DNA of 64,000 nucleotides from contig NMRB01000046.1 in NCBI GenBank assembly GCA_002633025.1, positions 509,854 through 573,853 of the forward strand, written 5' to 3'. The position numbers and the translations under genes were made by a program. This stretch comes from Notospermus geniculatus (lineage: Eukaryota > Nemertea > Pilidiophora > Heteronemertea > Lineidae). The stretch's first letter is position 1. Each line of letters starts with the position of its first letter. The notes below the pieces were generated by a model that did not search any database, was not told where the DNA came from, and saw only the letters and a program-made list of their open reading frames with translations. This document shows, one piece after another, positions 44,211 to 54,734 of this stretch.

Positions 44211-45016
44211 ACATGGCTCAGACTGGTTCCCTCTCCACGTGCCACTCCCCTATCCACGATTTGCGGAGCACACGCGGACAGGACACCAGTCTAACATGTC
44301 TAAACATGGCTTCAGTTTCCTTCAATTACAAAATTGACATGGCAACATTAATTTCCAGTTACTTCTTTACTCTTGAACACAAATTTGAGAAAAAAACCAC
44401 AAAATTGACATCCTCGCGTCAGTCGCATATCAAGTTAGCATGATACGGACTCGGGGTAGTTGCGCTAACAATTAGTTGATTAGTGATGAGTCGGCCTTGT
44501 CAATACCATTCCTCACCGATACCACCGCTATTAGCCAAGCTAGCCATTAGCTACATGTTACTTTAGTGCGTTTGTACAATTCAACAGGGATTTGTGTTAG
44601 CTTTAGGATTTGGGTTTAAACATGCTGCGCTGCGCTAATGTACTCAAGGAGGACCGAAGCGGGGGCTAGGAATCGGGTTTTTCTGTTGGGAGAGCTAGAC
44701 GTGGATTCCAAGTGTAGTTTGTTATTCATCGGGGACTTTTTTCTGTCGTTCTTTGGCTGATACACCCATGACGAGTCAGAATTCATGTCATTTCATCCAG
44801 GATAGGTTTGGGTGACGTTCTTGGTGTTCGCGATTCGGTGATACCATGCGGTTGGAGCAAATCCAGCCTCAACCCGGAAAATATCAAGTCAGATGTGGCT
44901 GAGAGGAATGACGAGTTACAGTGTACTGTAAGCTGAACCAGCGAATTCACTTCGTGGATTAAATGACATAAAGAACAGAGACTGCAGACATTTCGTAAGC
45001 GGAGTAACAACCTCAT

Positions 45017-45052
45017 TTTGGCGCCAAATTTAGGTCGGATTTTGGCGCCAAT
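45017..45052. promoter_or_regulatory. Pair of E2F-type palindromes
   Basis: TTTGGCGCCAAA (45017-45028) and TTTGGCGCCAAT (45041-45052) lie 24 bp apart, the first a perfect E2F consensus palindrome. A minus-strand ATG begins at 45016, directly beside the first site, and opens 77 codons of unrecognised sequence. Confidence 0.5.
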
Positions 45053-46260
45053 TCGGTCGGATTATGCCAAATTCAAGGACTCAGTGAAACAGGACAGATC
45101 GGGGAATCTCAAATTCAGGTAGGAAAGGGCCGGGTCGATGTTTTCCCAATTTACAAGTGAATTTTGATATCATTTTGGTCCTACTTTTCGACATTCTCAA
45201 AATATACCTTGTCAACTTTTTTACGGAGCTAAACGTAAGGCGTAGAAATCACCCCACCTCTGCCGTGTCAGCTGGCCTCTCAGAGTGGAGAGTTTCTTAG
45301 AAAATAAGATAAAATCTTGTTTTCAACAGCGCACAAACTTCCTCTAACTTGGAAGAAAAAGTTCCGAGGTTTTTCACTACGGTAGCTCAATGATGACTTA
45401 CTTTTCTTGTAAGCTACGGAAATGAGCTGCATCATTCAGTACGAAAATACATGCAGCATCGCCAGCACATATCCAGCATCATCTCTAGGTCCGTATCACA
45501 TGATGAACCCGACTCCAGGGGACCACAACTGCGCTTACACCCCACCTGCCCGCACCAAACTCAACACGGCAGGGCGTTCTGGTTGCCTTAGTAACGGGTC
45601 TCGTGCGGTGCATCCAGGTGTGGTGTTTTTTTGCGAAATATTGTGTTTTCATCACGCGTTCTGAAGTACGTACAGACTGAAGGTGATGTTTCGGTAATAG
45701 GCCTGCTGACGTATTCTCAAAAGTATAGGCCTACCAAGGTCAATAGGGAAAGGAAAGCCGACCGACCGGTTCAGGAACGGCAGAGGCTTCGTCCTCGGAA
45801 TAGGCCTAAATACCCTCATCATGGAAGCAATACACTGCATATGGCTTTATTGAGGATATCGACATATTATCCTTCAAAAAGAGAACTGGTTTAATGCACG
45901 TGGATGATAAGTATCATGACCACTGTTCCCGGGGGAGTAGCGCTCCTACCACAACATTTTGTCTTAGTTCTTTCCATTAAGGCCAGATGGCGCCTCATAC
46001 ACCAATCGCGGCGTTCACCTGCAGTGATGCTGTGATTGACACTTTGCCAAATCGCACCAATCAAATTCACTCCTCCTGGGCAATTAAATCAAGGTATCTG
46101 ATGATAACAGTTGCCACCTGTACTGTGATTAGAGTCATGTTTTTCAATGTTCCCGTGACTTCTGTGGAAGGCTGAGAAATATACGATTCACGGTTCTCGA
46201 ATGCTCATTCAGAGCCGACCATGAGATCGTGATAACGCCTGCACATACGGGAAAATAATC

Positions 46261-46488
46261 AATTCTGATTGGTCCATCACGTACAACAGCGCCGGGCAAG
46301 CGGGATCCTGCGACGCCTATTGGCCTGTGCACCGTCCTGCTTTGAAAGGAGGCCCTGGACAGACACTAAAATACTAGTAACCAATTCTGATTGGGTCTTC
46401 AGCCGACAACAGCGCCGGGCAAGCAGGATCGAGCGACGCCTATTGGTCTGCGCACTGTCCAGCTTTGAAAGGAGCTCCCAGAATGAAG
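46261..46488 (+). promoter_or_regulatory. Tandem duplication of a CCAAT-rich module
   Basis: Two units of about 108 bp, 122 bp apart, share AATTCTGATTGG, ACAACAGCGCCGGGCAAGC, CGACGCCTATTGG and GCTTTGAAAGGAG. Each has two inverted CCAAT boxes about 55 bp apart. Promoter role is inferred from the motifs only. Confidence 0.45.
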
Positions 46489-47169
46489 TCGTATAGGCCT
46501 AATGGCGCAGGATGATTGGAGGTCCATTTTGTGATAACTGACAAGCTTTTGATTTAAATGCCCTTGTCGTTCCAACTGCTCATGTGCGCCATTTTCACGC
46601 TGAACTTGTCTGGCATGTTTGAATCTGTCAATATTTACTGGAAGTTTTTTTCCCGTCATCAAGAAGCAATCAATTACGCTGCTTGATTACTTCCGACATC
46701 AATTTAAAAAAAATCCTTACAGATAAATAAATAAAGATTAAACATTAGTTCGTGATCTAATTCCTGCATCATTATTGCACTGAATTGTTGCAAAACCGAT
46801 GTTAATAGTCACTACGCGGCAACCATCCATCATATTGCCGCCAGTGACGTCATCAATCAACCTGCCATGCGCAATCTGTCGGACATGTCTCCGAGTGATG
46901 GTATCTAAACCCCTCGCCGTGAACCGTAGATTTGCTAATGGGGCAACGCACTCGGCCATCCACACTGTATCTAAAACCCATCCATCAACTTGACTGATAG
47001 TTACCACCCGCGAGCAGCGCAACAGGCGTTCGCGTAGCCGAAGCCTGCTCGTGCCACTCCGGAAATCCCACTCGGGATTTTCCGGAAATAGCCGAAGATT
47101 GACAGGCGCGTCGGAGAATTTGATTGACATCCCATCTGTTTTTTCTCAAGTGTGAAGTGATAGGGTCTT

Positions 47170-47594
47170 TGTCAATTAGCTGGCTAATTGATTGAGTGAC
47201 TTGGCACGCGCTATCGTCTGCTGTACCTGTCTTGTGTCTTGTTTACATTCGGAAAAAGTGTTGTTGGTTTGGATGCGGACAGAACGATGCAGCTGACGGA
47301 GAATGACGAATGGTCGGTTCCTGCTCAGCTGGATCCAAGCAAACTCTAGACATGTGGAGGCTGCGTGCGCAAATTCAAGCTGACTAGGCCTAAGTCCAGA
47401 CTTTGGCTATTCCGTCCGAACCTATGCTGGCTGATGACTGTATGAACACGTGGGAGCCTATTTTCGGGCGTGTGCGCAAAGATGGCCGATTGAATTCAAG
47501 GGAAGCAGGCTACCAGTCCAGACTAGGCCTCTGTGTGTTCTGACGTGCCGTCCAAACCCGAGACGGCCGGCTGGATAAGTGAACCCATGAGTCA
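47170..47594 (+). repeat. Duplicated segment, copy 1 (no insertions)
   Basis: About 425 bp from GTCAATTAGCTGGCTAATTG to GATAAGTGAACCCATGAGT. It matches 47877-48595 closely and lacks both insertions seen there. It has a private segment around GTGTGTTCTGACGTGCCG that copy 2 lacks. Confidence 0.85.
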
Positions 47595-47600
47595 CGGGCA

Positions 47601-47740
47601 GCTGTACTTATGGTGGTATAACCCCTAAAATATATAAAAAGACAGGGCCGGTAACAAGAACTCACAAGTCAACTCGCTTCACCACTTCATGCACCTGCAG
47701 ACACCCCAAAACACCGTTTTATTCCAATAAAAATGACATC
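47601..47740 (+). promoter_or_regulatory. TATA-like box followed by AATAAA, possible LTR or compact promoter
   Basis: ATATATAAAAAG at 47629-47640 is followed about 90 bp later by CCAATAAAAATG (47726-47737). That order is usual in the U3-R region of LTR retroelements. No matching second LTR or target duplication was found. Confidence 0.25.
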
Positions 47741-48062
47741 TTCTGGACCAAAAAACTGTGCTCTTTCCATTCAGGAACTAAAGAAACCTCGGGTGCCACC
47801 GATATATTGATAAATCCACCAAAACTGGAAGATTTCCTAAAGTCCATGAGTCCATTACGCACCCGCCATCTTGTTNGTCAATTAGCTGGCTAATTGATTG
47901 AGTGACTTGGCACGCGCTATCGTCTGCTGTACCTGTCTTGTGTCTTGTTTACATTCTGAAAATGTGTTGTTGGTTTGGATGCGGACAGAACGATGCAGCT
48001 GACAGAGAATGACGAATCGTCGGTTCCTGCTCAGCTGGATCCAAGCAAACTGCAGACATGTG

Positions 48063-48219
48063 CATGGGCGGATCCACGATTTTGGGAAAGAGGGGGCGCA
48101 CTGTGTTAGAAACATTGAAATCTGCGGTGACTTTCAATGATTTGCTCCAAATTTCAGAATTTCACGGTCGATTTTAGAGATTTGTTGGCCGAAGGGGGCG
48201 CCCCCTGGATCCGCGCCTG
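48063..48219 (+). mobile_element. CAGGGGCGGAT-family MITE, bounded by the empty copy
   Basis: It starts CATGGGCGGATCCACG and ends GGATCCGCGCCTG. ATGTG lies on both sides, with one extra T on the right. Copy 1 of the duplication reads AGACATGTGGAGG at this place without the element. Confidence 0.85.
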
Positions 48220-48369
48220 TATGTGTGGAGGCTGCGTGCGCAAATTCGAGCTGAATAGGCCTATAAGTCCAGACGTTTGCGATTCCGTCCGAACCTGACG
48301 CTGGCTGATGACTGTATGGACATGGGAGCCTACATTTTCGGGCGTGTGCGCAAAGATGGCCGATTGAAT

Positions 48370-48536
48370 AGGAGCAGTCAGCCGCGCATATTGCTAACAG
48401 ATGGCAGCACAGTCTTAGCGGACCTAATGTACAGGAAGTCTATTATGATCGCTGCTCGATCGATAATGACTGGGTCCGCTAGATGCATTGAATTGGGCCC
48501 TAGTGACACCTAGTGGTCAACTCGCTGACAGCTCCT
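48370..48536. mobile_element. AGGAGCNGTCAGC element, 167 bp, bounded by the empty copy
   Basis: The ends AGGAGCAGTCAGC and GCTGACAGCTCCT are inverted with one mismatch. AT flanks both sides. Copy 1 of the duplication reads GATTGAATTCAAGG uninterrupted. No other copy is seen in the window. Confidence 0.8.
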
Positions 48537-49110
48537 ATTCGAGAGAAGCAGGCTACCAGTCCAGACTAGGCCGGCTGGATAAGTGAACCCATGAGTTATT
48601 ATGAGTAGTATATACAGTAATCCTGGAATTAAGATGATGAAGCCTGAGAATCTGAGACATTGGTATTCGATATGTAGGCCTAGGCCAACGATTTCGGTAC
48701 CACCACGCAACTCATTTCTAAACTCTCTCGAAACTCCCGTCACTCCCCACCGCCCCCGTCTCACTGTGGACTAATTCATAACAAGATCCTGGACAAAAAC
48801 AACGCTGACTGTTCCGGCAGTTGTCAATTTCCGCGAAGGTAAACATTTCACCAGTAGGGGGCGCGGTAACCTGAACCAAGGCAAGCTTACCGAGCATTAG
48901 GGGGGCTTCGGAGCAGGCAAATTTCTTCGGACCACATGCAGAATTTTAAGAGTTTTTCTTCTCTCTCTGTCGTGGTATTAACCCAGTTAAAGTAAAAGTA
49001 CGTTTCAACCTAACCTGTCAGGCCTGATCGACGTATTACTTGGGCATGGATATCTAGATTCTAGGTCTCCCGGGGTGGAGCGACCAAGACCAAGATGTTT
49101 CGAAATGAAG

Positions 49111-49576
49111 TCAGTAGATCTTGTCTGTGGCGTACAGTTCTGGGAATTTCTTGTTTCTAACTGGTCTTCCCATCGGCTGCACGGCTTCAGAAGTTAGCTG
49201 TTCGGTTGGAATGGTGATTTCATTGAAATTTGCATCCTCCGTTCCGCTATACCATGTATACATTCCATGTTTTCTATAACCATCTTGGTTGTTGTCGTTC
49301 CGATATACACTGAAGAGAACACAATACCGTCAGCCGAATTTCTTGACAATCAGCGGACGAAGAGACAGTTATCTTCATATTGAGGTTACTTCAAATCCCC
49401 GGTCAGTTGTCTTGATGTGTGGTTCACCAAACATTGTTTTCTCGACCGCATGAAATACCAATCGGCCTAAAAACTTGAATGTCCCCATATCGGCCATGTT
49501 CTAGTATCTGAAGAGCCCTCATCTTCCACGCGGCTGGCTCCACCTGCTTCGGTCGACGCGTTCGCAGGTCGTATTT
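49111..49576 (-). CDS. Candidate two-exon C-terminal part of an unknown gene
   Basis: Exon 49576-49428 follows an acceptor TTGTCTCCACAG and ends in donor TTTG|GTGAAC. Exon 49309-49111 follows TGTTCTCTTCAG. They join in frame and end at TGA. The last exon gives 65 residues starting VYRNDNNQDGYRKHGMYTWY and ending KKFPELYATDKIY. The first is basic (YDLRTRRPKQVEPAAWKMR). The intron is 118 bp. The composition looks protein-like, but no domain is recognised. The 5' end is unresolved; another frame overlaps from 49722. Support is the splice-frame agreement only. Confidence 0.35.
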
Positions 49577-49991
49577 CTGTGGAGACAAGTTTCTTCTGCT
49601 CTGAGATTGCGCCAAGTGTAGCCCGGACCCAGCAAACTATTTTGCGTGGCCTCAGGCATCATCACGGAACCGGGCGCTGCATGGATACGTCGAAACCCTC
49701 CACATTGTCCAAAAAGGGCCACCCATACACAAAGCTAGGGTAGGCTAGGTGTGAAAATGTGGAGTTTTAGTCCCTAGTCGGAAATACATGTATGTCCCCC
49801 ACTGCGACCGCGAAAGATGGTCTGGAGGTGCCGTCGCCTTTTCTAGTGTGACGATTTGTTAGTAGATGGCAGTAGTTATACCTCACGGTCCCGCCAGGAA
49901 AATTTCTGCCTTTAGATGTTGAAAGAATTCTCCACACAGCAGTCGTGTGGGTCTAATTGAGATACGAACAAATGTTATGCACTGGAGTCGA

Positions 49992-50043
49992 CCTAGGGGT
50001 ATTACCCCTAGGCCCTTTCAGGGATTAAATCCCTGAAAGGGCC
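49992..50043. other. Two overlapping perfect palindromes
   Basis: 49992-50012: CCTAGGGGTA, T, TACCCCTAGG. 50011-50043: GGCCCTTTCAGGGATT then AAATCCCTGAAAGGGCC. They share the GG at 50011-50012. Either could extrude as a hairpin. Confidence 0.8.
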
Positions 50044-50571
50044 TGAAATCTCTAAACGGTGTCCGACCTATGGCATCTTAAAGTAGTTTTATGAGCCTTC
50101 TAGGAACCAGGAATAATCGATCCAATGAATTAAAGTTTAAACGTTTATCCCATAAACTATTGAAGACGAGGATAAAATTGAAAAACTCAGAAAACATTGG
50201 ATAATTGTGAGTCACTTTACGGCTATGTTCTTGCTCTAAGATCAGATCGTCCCCGGAGAGGGGATTCCTCTCGACAAAACAAATTAGGATCAGCTGGAAA
50301 CTGGCGGAAAAACTCCCAACCGTTCAAAATGTCGAAGACTAGTTTTTGTTGTAGGCTTGTCATAAGCGAATTTCAAACTTAACCCGCTGTTCGCCTTGTG
50401 CGCTGAGAATGACGGGTCTTGTGCTGAGTTTTCTGGCGCGCAGGCCTCGCACCCGTGTTATCCGAATACCTGTGGCGCCCCCACAGGTGAAAAAACGATT
50501 ACCGGACAGGATCGTGTCGTGTTCACTCAAAAAGTAAATGAGAGAAAATGAAACTGTACGATTTCATATTA

Positions 50572-50720
50572 GGGAGGTTTCGAAATCAAACGACAAACGT
50601 AAACGTTAACGACAACTTTATTTTTGTACCGAAAATGCAATGAAAAATCTGGGTAATGTGTAGTATGAAAAATAACGTTGTCGTAAAAGTTTGGTTTATC
50701 GTTTGATTTCGAAACCTCCC
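50572..50720. mobile_element. GGGAGGTTTCG palindromic MITE
   Basis: The ends GGGAGGTTTCGAAATCAAAC and GTTTGATTTCGAAACCTCCC are inverted, followed by GACAACTTTA/AACGTTGTC inside. Flanks are TATTA (50567-50571) and CATTA (50721-50725). Confidence 0.85.
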
Positions 50721-51028
50721 CATTAACATTTAACCAACGCCCGCAGAACAGGTCCCTTGAGAACAGGGTAAATCCCCATTCCCCGTATCCGTATGACTGG
50801 TCTCATCAGATTGATAAAAATTACGTCATCTGGACGTGAAATAGGACAGCGTTATCAATTTCATTAATCGCGATTTCCCTCTTGCCCAGGGACCGTAAAA
50901 TTATCACTTTGTTAATTAATAATTAATAAAAACCTCGAGCCACATTAGACAACAATTATTAAACGGACGTAAATAGATTCAGGTTTGTGGAATGTTGGTA
51001 CAGGCAAGAAATGTTTCAGTTGTGAAGT

Positions 51029-51214
51029 GTTCATCGTTTCGACGGCCCCCGCCATCTTTGATTTCATGCAAACTGCACATGCGCAGTTCCATCTGGTGAG
51101 CAAATTCGTATCTCCTGACCAATCACATGCGTTGGTTTGCCTTCCAGGTAAGTGCGCGCGCACACTAAATCTCTTCTTGGAAACCAAGATGGCAAGGCCG
51201 TCGAAACGACGAAT
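51029..51214. repeat. Inverted repeat with AAGATGGC in both arms
   Basis: Left arm 51029-51065 (TCGTTTCGACGGCC, then GCCATCTTTG) and right arm 51178-51214 (CAAGATGGCAAGG, then CCGTCGAAACGACG) are inverted copies of about 36 bp. Between them lie ACATGCGCAG and GCGCGCGC. It is either a fold-back element or a symmetric promoter. Confidence 0.65.
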
Positions 51215-51283
51215 ACACGGCGATTCCGTGTGAATGTGGAAAAAGTCCCTGGAATCAAAATCTGGGTGTTATGGTCGAAGCAC

Positions 51284-51392
51284 ATTTCTAGAAGCTAAAG
51301 GAAGCTAAAGGTTTACCTTTAGCTATTGTTTGCAGGGGAGAAAACAAGAACTAAGTGGACCTTAGAGTTAGGGAGGCTTCCAGAGTACGGGC
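51284..51392. mobile_element. TIR element related to 26157-26550, uninterrupted
   Basis: TTCTAGAAGC on the left and GGCTTCCAGAGTACGGGCCC on the right, with TTTAGCTATTGTTTGCAGGG inside. In reverse that word is the joined target of the nested element at 26219. Confidence 0.65.
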
Positions 51393-51924
51393 CCTTCTTT
51401 GTGAAGGATTATGACGCCAACCCTGACCAACTGTTGACAATGCATGGGCTTTGTATTGAGGACTTCTAGGGTTTCTCCGGGGTCCCGGTTTCCTTCTAGA
51501 TAACGTGAATATCGCCCAGAATCGTTTGATGAGTAGCTACATTTATAATGCCATGAGTTTGCGCTTACACTCATGGAATTTTTAAAAGTGTCTGCAAGTA
51601 ACTGGTACTTTGTTGCAAAACGTGAACGAGATTCACCGCTCTTTCTAGGGTCATATGCCAAAGATCTCGGAGAAATGGAACAATGCATAAAAAAACAATA
51701 ATTGACACAAAATAAAAGAGTGGACATGCCGCCCCAGGGCTGGAGTCGTCTCCTAATTAACTCTAATTATCTCGGCAATCACACAGTTAACCAGAACTAT
51801 CGTAATTTACGGTGTTTTATGAGTTACTAATGGTGTTATTTTCAAACACCGATGACCTTTTTAAAGTTTTTTTAAAAACATCAAAGCTCTGTGTATCGTT
51901 TGTGACCAGTCTCTGACACGGCTT

Positions 51925-51990
51925 CACGTGACACAGTGTCACGTGTCATTCCCCCAGGTCTTGTTGTTGTAGTCATCCAAGATGGCCGCC
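51925..51990 (+). promoter_or_regulatory. Palindromic double E box plus AAGATGGCCGCC
   Basis: 51925-51945 is CACGTGACAC, A, GTGTCACGTG, two bHLH-ZIP (USF/TFE3-type) E boxes in mirror order. AAGATGGCCGCC (51979-51990) matches the YY1 start-site motif and contains an ATG in good context that opens only 19 codons. Together they look like a housekeeping promoter. Confidence 0.45.
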
Positions 51991-52504
51991 AACCTGACCA
52001 AACCGTCATCAAGAAAATTGCCCATAATGATGGTCCTGTAGTGAGTTTAAAAGATAATACTGAAGTTACACTTGCCACAGTTNCCCCCCCCCCCCCCCAA
52101 CAGTCAATATCTAGACCATCACGCAAAAAACCCAGTGGCTGGTCGTTGTTTTTTCGACGATAGTATACGAGGGAATCTATGCCATCTGCGCCGGTAAGCC
52201 TGCCATATGCAGTGACCCCTCGGGGTACAGTCATTGGACAGCGGTCGATATGAGGGGGCGGGTGGTAATCTAGACTGAGTACAAAAAACTAGCCTATTTT
52301 TCCTGAATCTGGGAGCATGGGATACTAGAAGTGTGTGGTTGGCATGCATTAATAAGCCTTACCAAATCATCACCGAGCGAATTTCCCCTTTCCCAACAAT
52401 GAGGCCATGTCAATTTCTTCATGCTTGTAACATGGCAGGGTTTCGACTAGTTGATACTGCAACCCGTCAGGGGACTAGGCTGTGTGTTTTGTGAGGAGCC
52501 TAAA

Positions 52505-52770
52505 AAGAGAAAACAAACATCTGATATTAATAAATTGCGTTTTATATTTGCATATTTTTTCAAAAAATCGTGATCTTGAATAAAAAAATTAAAAGAATAA
52601 AATAAAAAATAAAAACAAAAAATAAATAAATAAAAGAAAATAAAATTAAATGTAAAATAAAATAAAATACAAAAAACGTAAATAAAAAAACAACAAAAAA
52701 TAAAACAAAGACACAAAAAATAAAATAAAAAAGGAAAATAAACTAAAAAAAAAAAAACAAATTAATAAAA
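52505..52770 (+). repeat. A-rich low-complexity tract
   Basis: AAATAAAATAAAAAAC-type sequence for about 265 bp, nearly free of C and G. The long minus-strand reading frame across it is an artefact of composition. Confidence 0.85.
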
Positions 52771-53989
52771 TCAAAACTTTCAAGGTTCGTCATGCCATCG
52801 CGATCAAGCGGCATAACTTCTACAAGAATCAAGTAAAAAATCTTATGATTTCCTCAGCTAAGAATTTTTAAAAAAATCGAAGAAATTTGCATATGAATTC
52901 GAAAGCATTCAGACGACAAGTTTTGCGTTCTTTTAGGGATTGAGTATTTAAATTAGTGACATCGCCCCTGGGCGTCATATACGCGTTTTACATGCGCGGT
53001 GCATACCCCGCGTTGGACGCGAGCGATGTCGCGTCAGATTTGATATGTCAGGGTTGTTCGTCCATGTGAACACGCAGCCTGGCTCCGAGTTTAACCCCTT
53101 CGGGAGGGATGCAGCTCACAATTTCTCTGTCAGCCTCGGTCCAACCTCCACAGCAGGTCCGGACTTGACTACTTCCGGTCGTCAATTCACCTCAGCAACG
53201 AAAAACAACATGGACGCCAGTTTCGGCAGAGATATAATATTCTATTGCATCTTCTAAGGAGAGTGACCCTAATCGCAGACGTAAGACCTGGGGACGAGTT
53301 TGGCTTTCTGCCTTGACAATGAGATAAGATACTTTATTGACTGCTGTGGTGGGAGTGTAATAGAGGTAAATTCGACGTAAAACGCACCTCAGCGCCACCT
53401 AACAGGCAAATTATGAAAAAGTCGTCGTTCTAGTTTTGATGCTCCCACCCAGTCGCACGGGGACGCTATCTTGCTACAATCGGCCTAATGAGCCCAGCTT
53501 AATTGCCGTCACAAATGGCCAAGGAGGGGTGAGCATGCCGCGAGCCATTAAAAAACCCATCTCAAAACAATGCGGCACGTGACAGCGTTCTGTCGTCTGC
53601 GCGCGGCGTCTGTGGAACGTGTTCGGACAATGATCGAGAAATTCAGGAGAAGAGGACGACGTAATGACTTCTTAATATAAGATGGGCCTTGTCCGGTAAC
53701 CCTTTATATTTTAATGAGGATTGGCTTTTTTCGCTTTTCCTCTTACACCAGTTCTCACTTAACGAAAGTGCGCCTTCTGGCCCGAGCAACCTGCTTCTGA
53801 ACACTCGAGATGAGTTAAAATGTATCGGGACGACAGCGTTTAGAAAGTGACAGAATTGTCCCCGGTTGGTGGATGTTAGTTCCGGGGAAAATTTGTAGGT
53901 GGCGCTCAGTGAGAAGGCCAGACGGCGGCAAATATCGTGAGACTGAAGGAAATCCCGCCTGCGATTCGACAACAAAAACTAGTTCAGTA

Positions 53990-54115
53990 GAACCTCCCTT
54001 AACGGACACCTCTTCCAGGACACCTCTTTAAAGACACAAAACTTCAACCCCAAATCTGCTGTTTCGATTCATCCTGACCTCTGTAATTAGGACACCTCTC
54101 TATCAAGTACGGCAC
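53990..54115 (+). mobile_element. GTGGAACCTC-family fragment
   Basis: It begins TCAGTAGAACCTCCCTTAAC and continues CGGACACCTCTTCCAGGACA, TTCGATTCATCCTGACCTCT and ACACCTCTCTATCAAG. The right terminus is lost. Confidence 0.6.
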
Positions 54116-54643
54116 CTGTCAGTCCAAATGTGACCCCTTGTTGCGCAGAATCAGGTTCCAATACCATGCCCAGGTCCGCAGTGGTAGTGGGACATTATAG
54201 GCACAAGGCCTTTATCCTAAGCCGTTTGTCTCCCTCGATAAGCGGGTGGACTTGAGCTAAATTCGTGTCGCTAATCTCCATTATCGTGAAGGATCTCGGC
54301 AAAGACACAGACCGTGTTAATCTTTGATTGATAATTACAACAAGTTGCACCTGAACAGGTGGTCGTCCTCCACGAGGGACGAGGATCAAAGACAACCTCG
54401 TCAATGTCGTCTATCGGAATGTTCCGTTCGATAAGTGGTGATTAACCCTGTCGATTGTTTGGAAGTTTGGAAGCAACAACTTGGAACTGGAGTTGATTGA
54501 ACAATCGGCCAGCTTTCGAGCTACTTCGGGAAATTCCGGCGAGTGCGCAAGCAACAACTTGAATAGTCTCGCGCAGCCAGCCGTTTCGTTCCGCAGTACT
54601 GCTACACAAACGTCTGGCCCAGAACGCCGTTATTCTTGTGATA

Positions 54644-54694
54644 CAGTGCATTGTGGGTAATGCTGTAGCAGGTCACGTGACATAAGATGGCTGC
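54644..54694 (+). promoter_or_regulatory. Promoter-like cluster: ATTGTGGGTAATG, GTCACGTGAC, AAGATGGC
   Basis: GCATTGTGGGTAATGC (54648-54663), GTCACGTGAC (54672-54681) and AAGATGGCTGC (54684-54694) stand in order on the plus strand. Such combinations mark TATA-less start sites in other animals. A candidate reading frame follows at 54735. Confidence 0.45.
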
Positions 54695-54734
54695 TTCCAT
54701 TGATGGATAAAATTTCACCTCACAACCTTCCAAA

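Larger units (their letters stand above)
47877..48595 (+). repeat. Duplicated segment, copy 2 (two insertions), starting at an N
   Basis: Same segment as 47170-47594, beginning at the base after a single N (47876). Two insertions (48063-48219 and 48370-48536) account for the extra length. It may be the other haplotype rather than a true duplication. Confidence 0.85.

Noticed and set aside
46738-47130. 130-codon minus ORF starting at an ATG
   Set aside because: Reads plausibly but has no motif, no homologous family I know and no splice or promoter support. Kept out of the gene list.
52447-52716. 89-codon Phe/Tyr-rich minus ORF resembling a membrane protein
   Set aside because: It is the reverse of an A-rich low-complexity tract; composition alone explains it.
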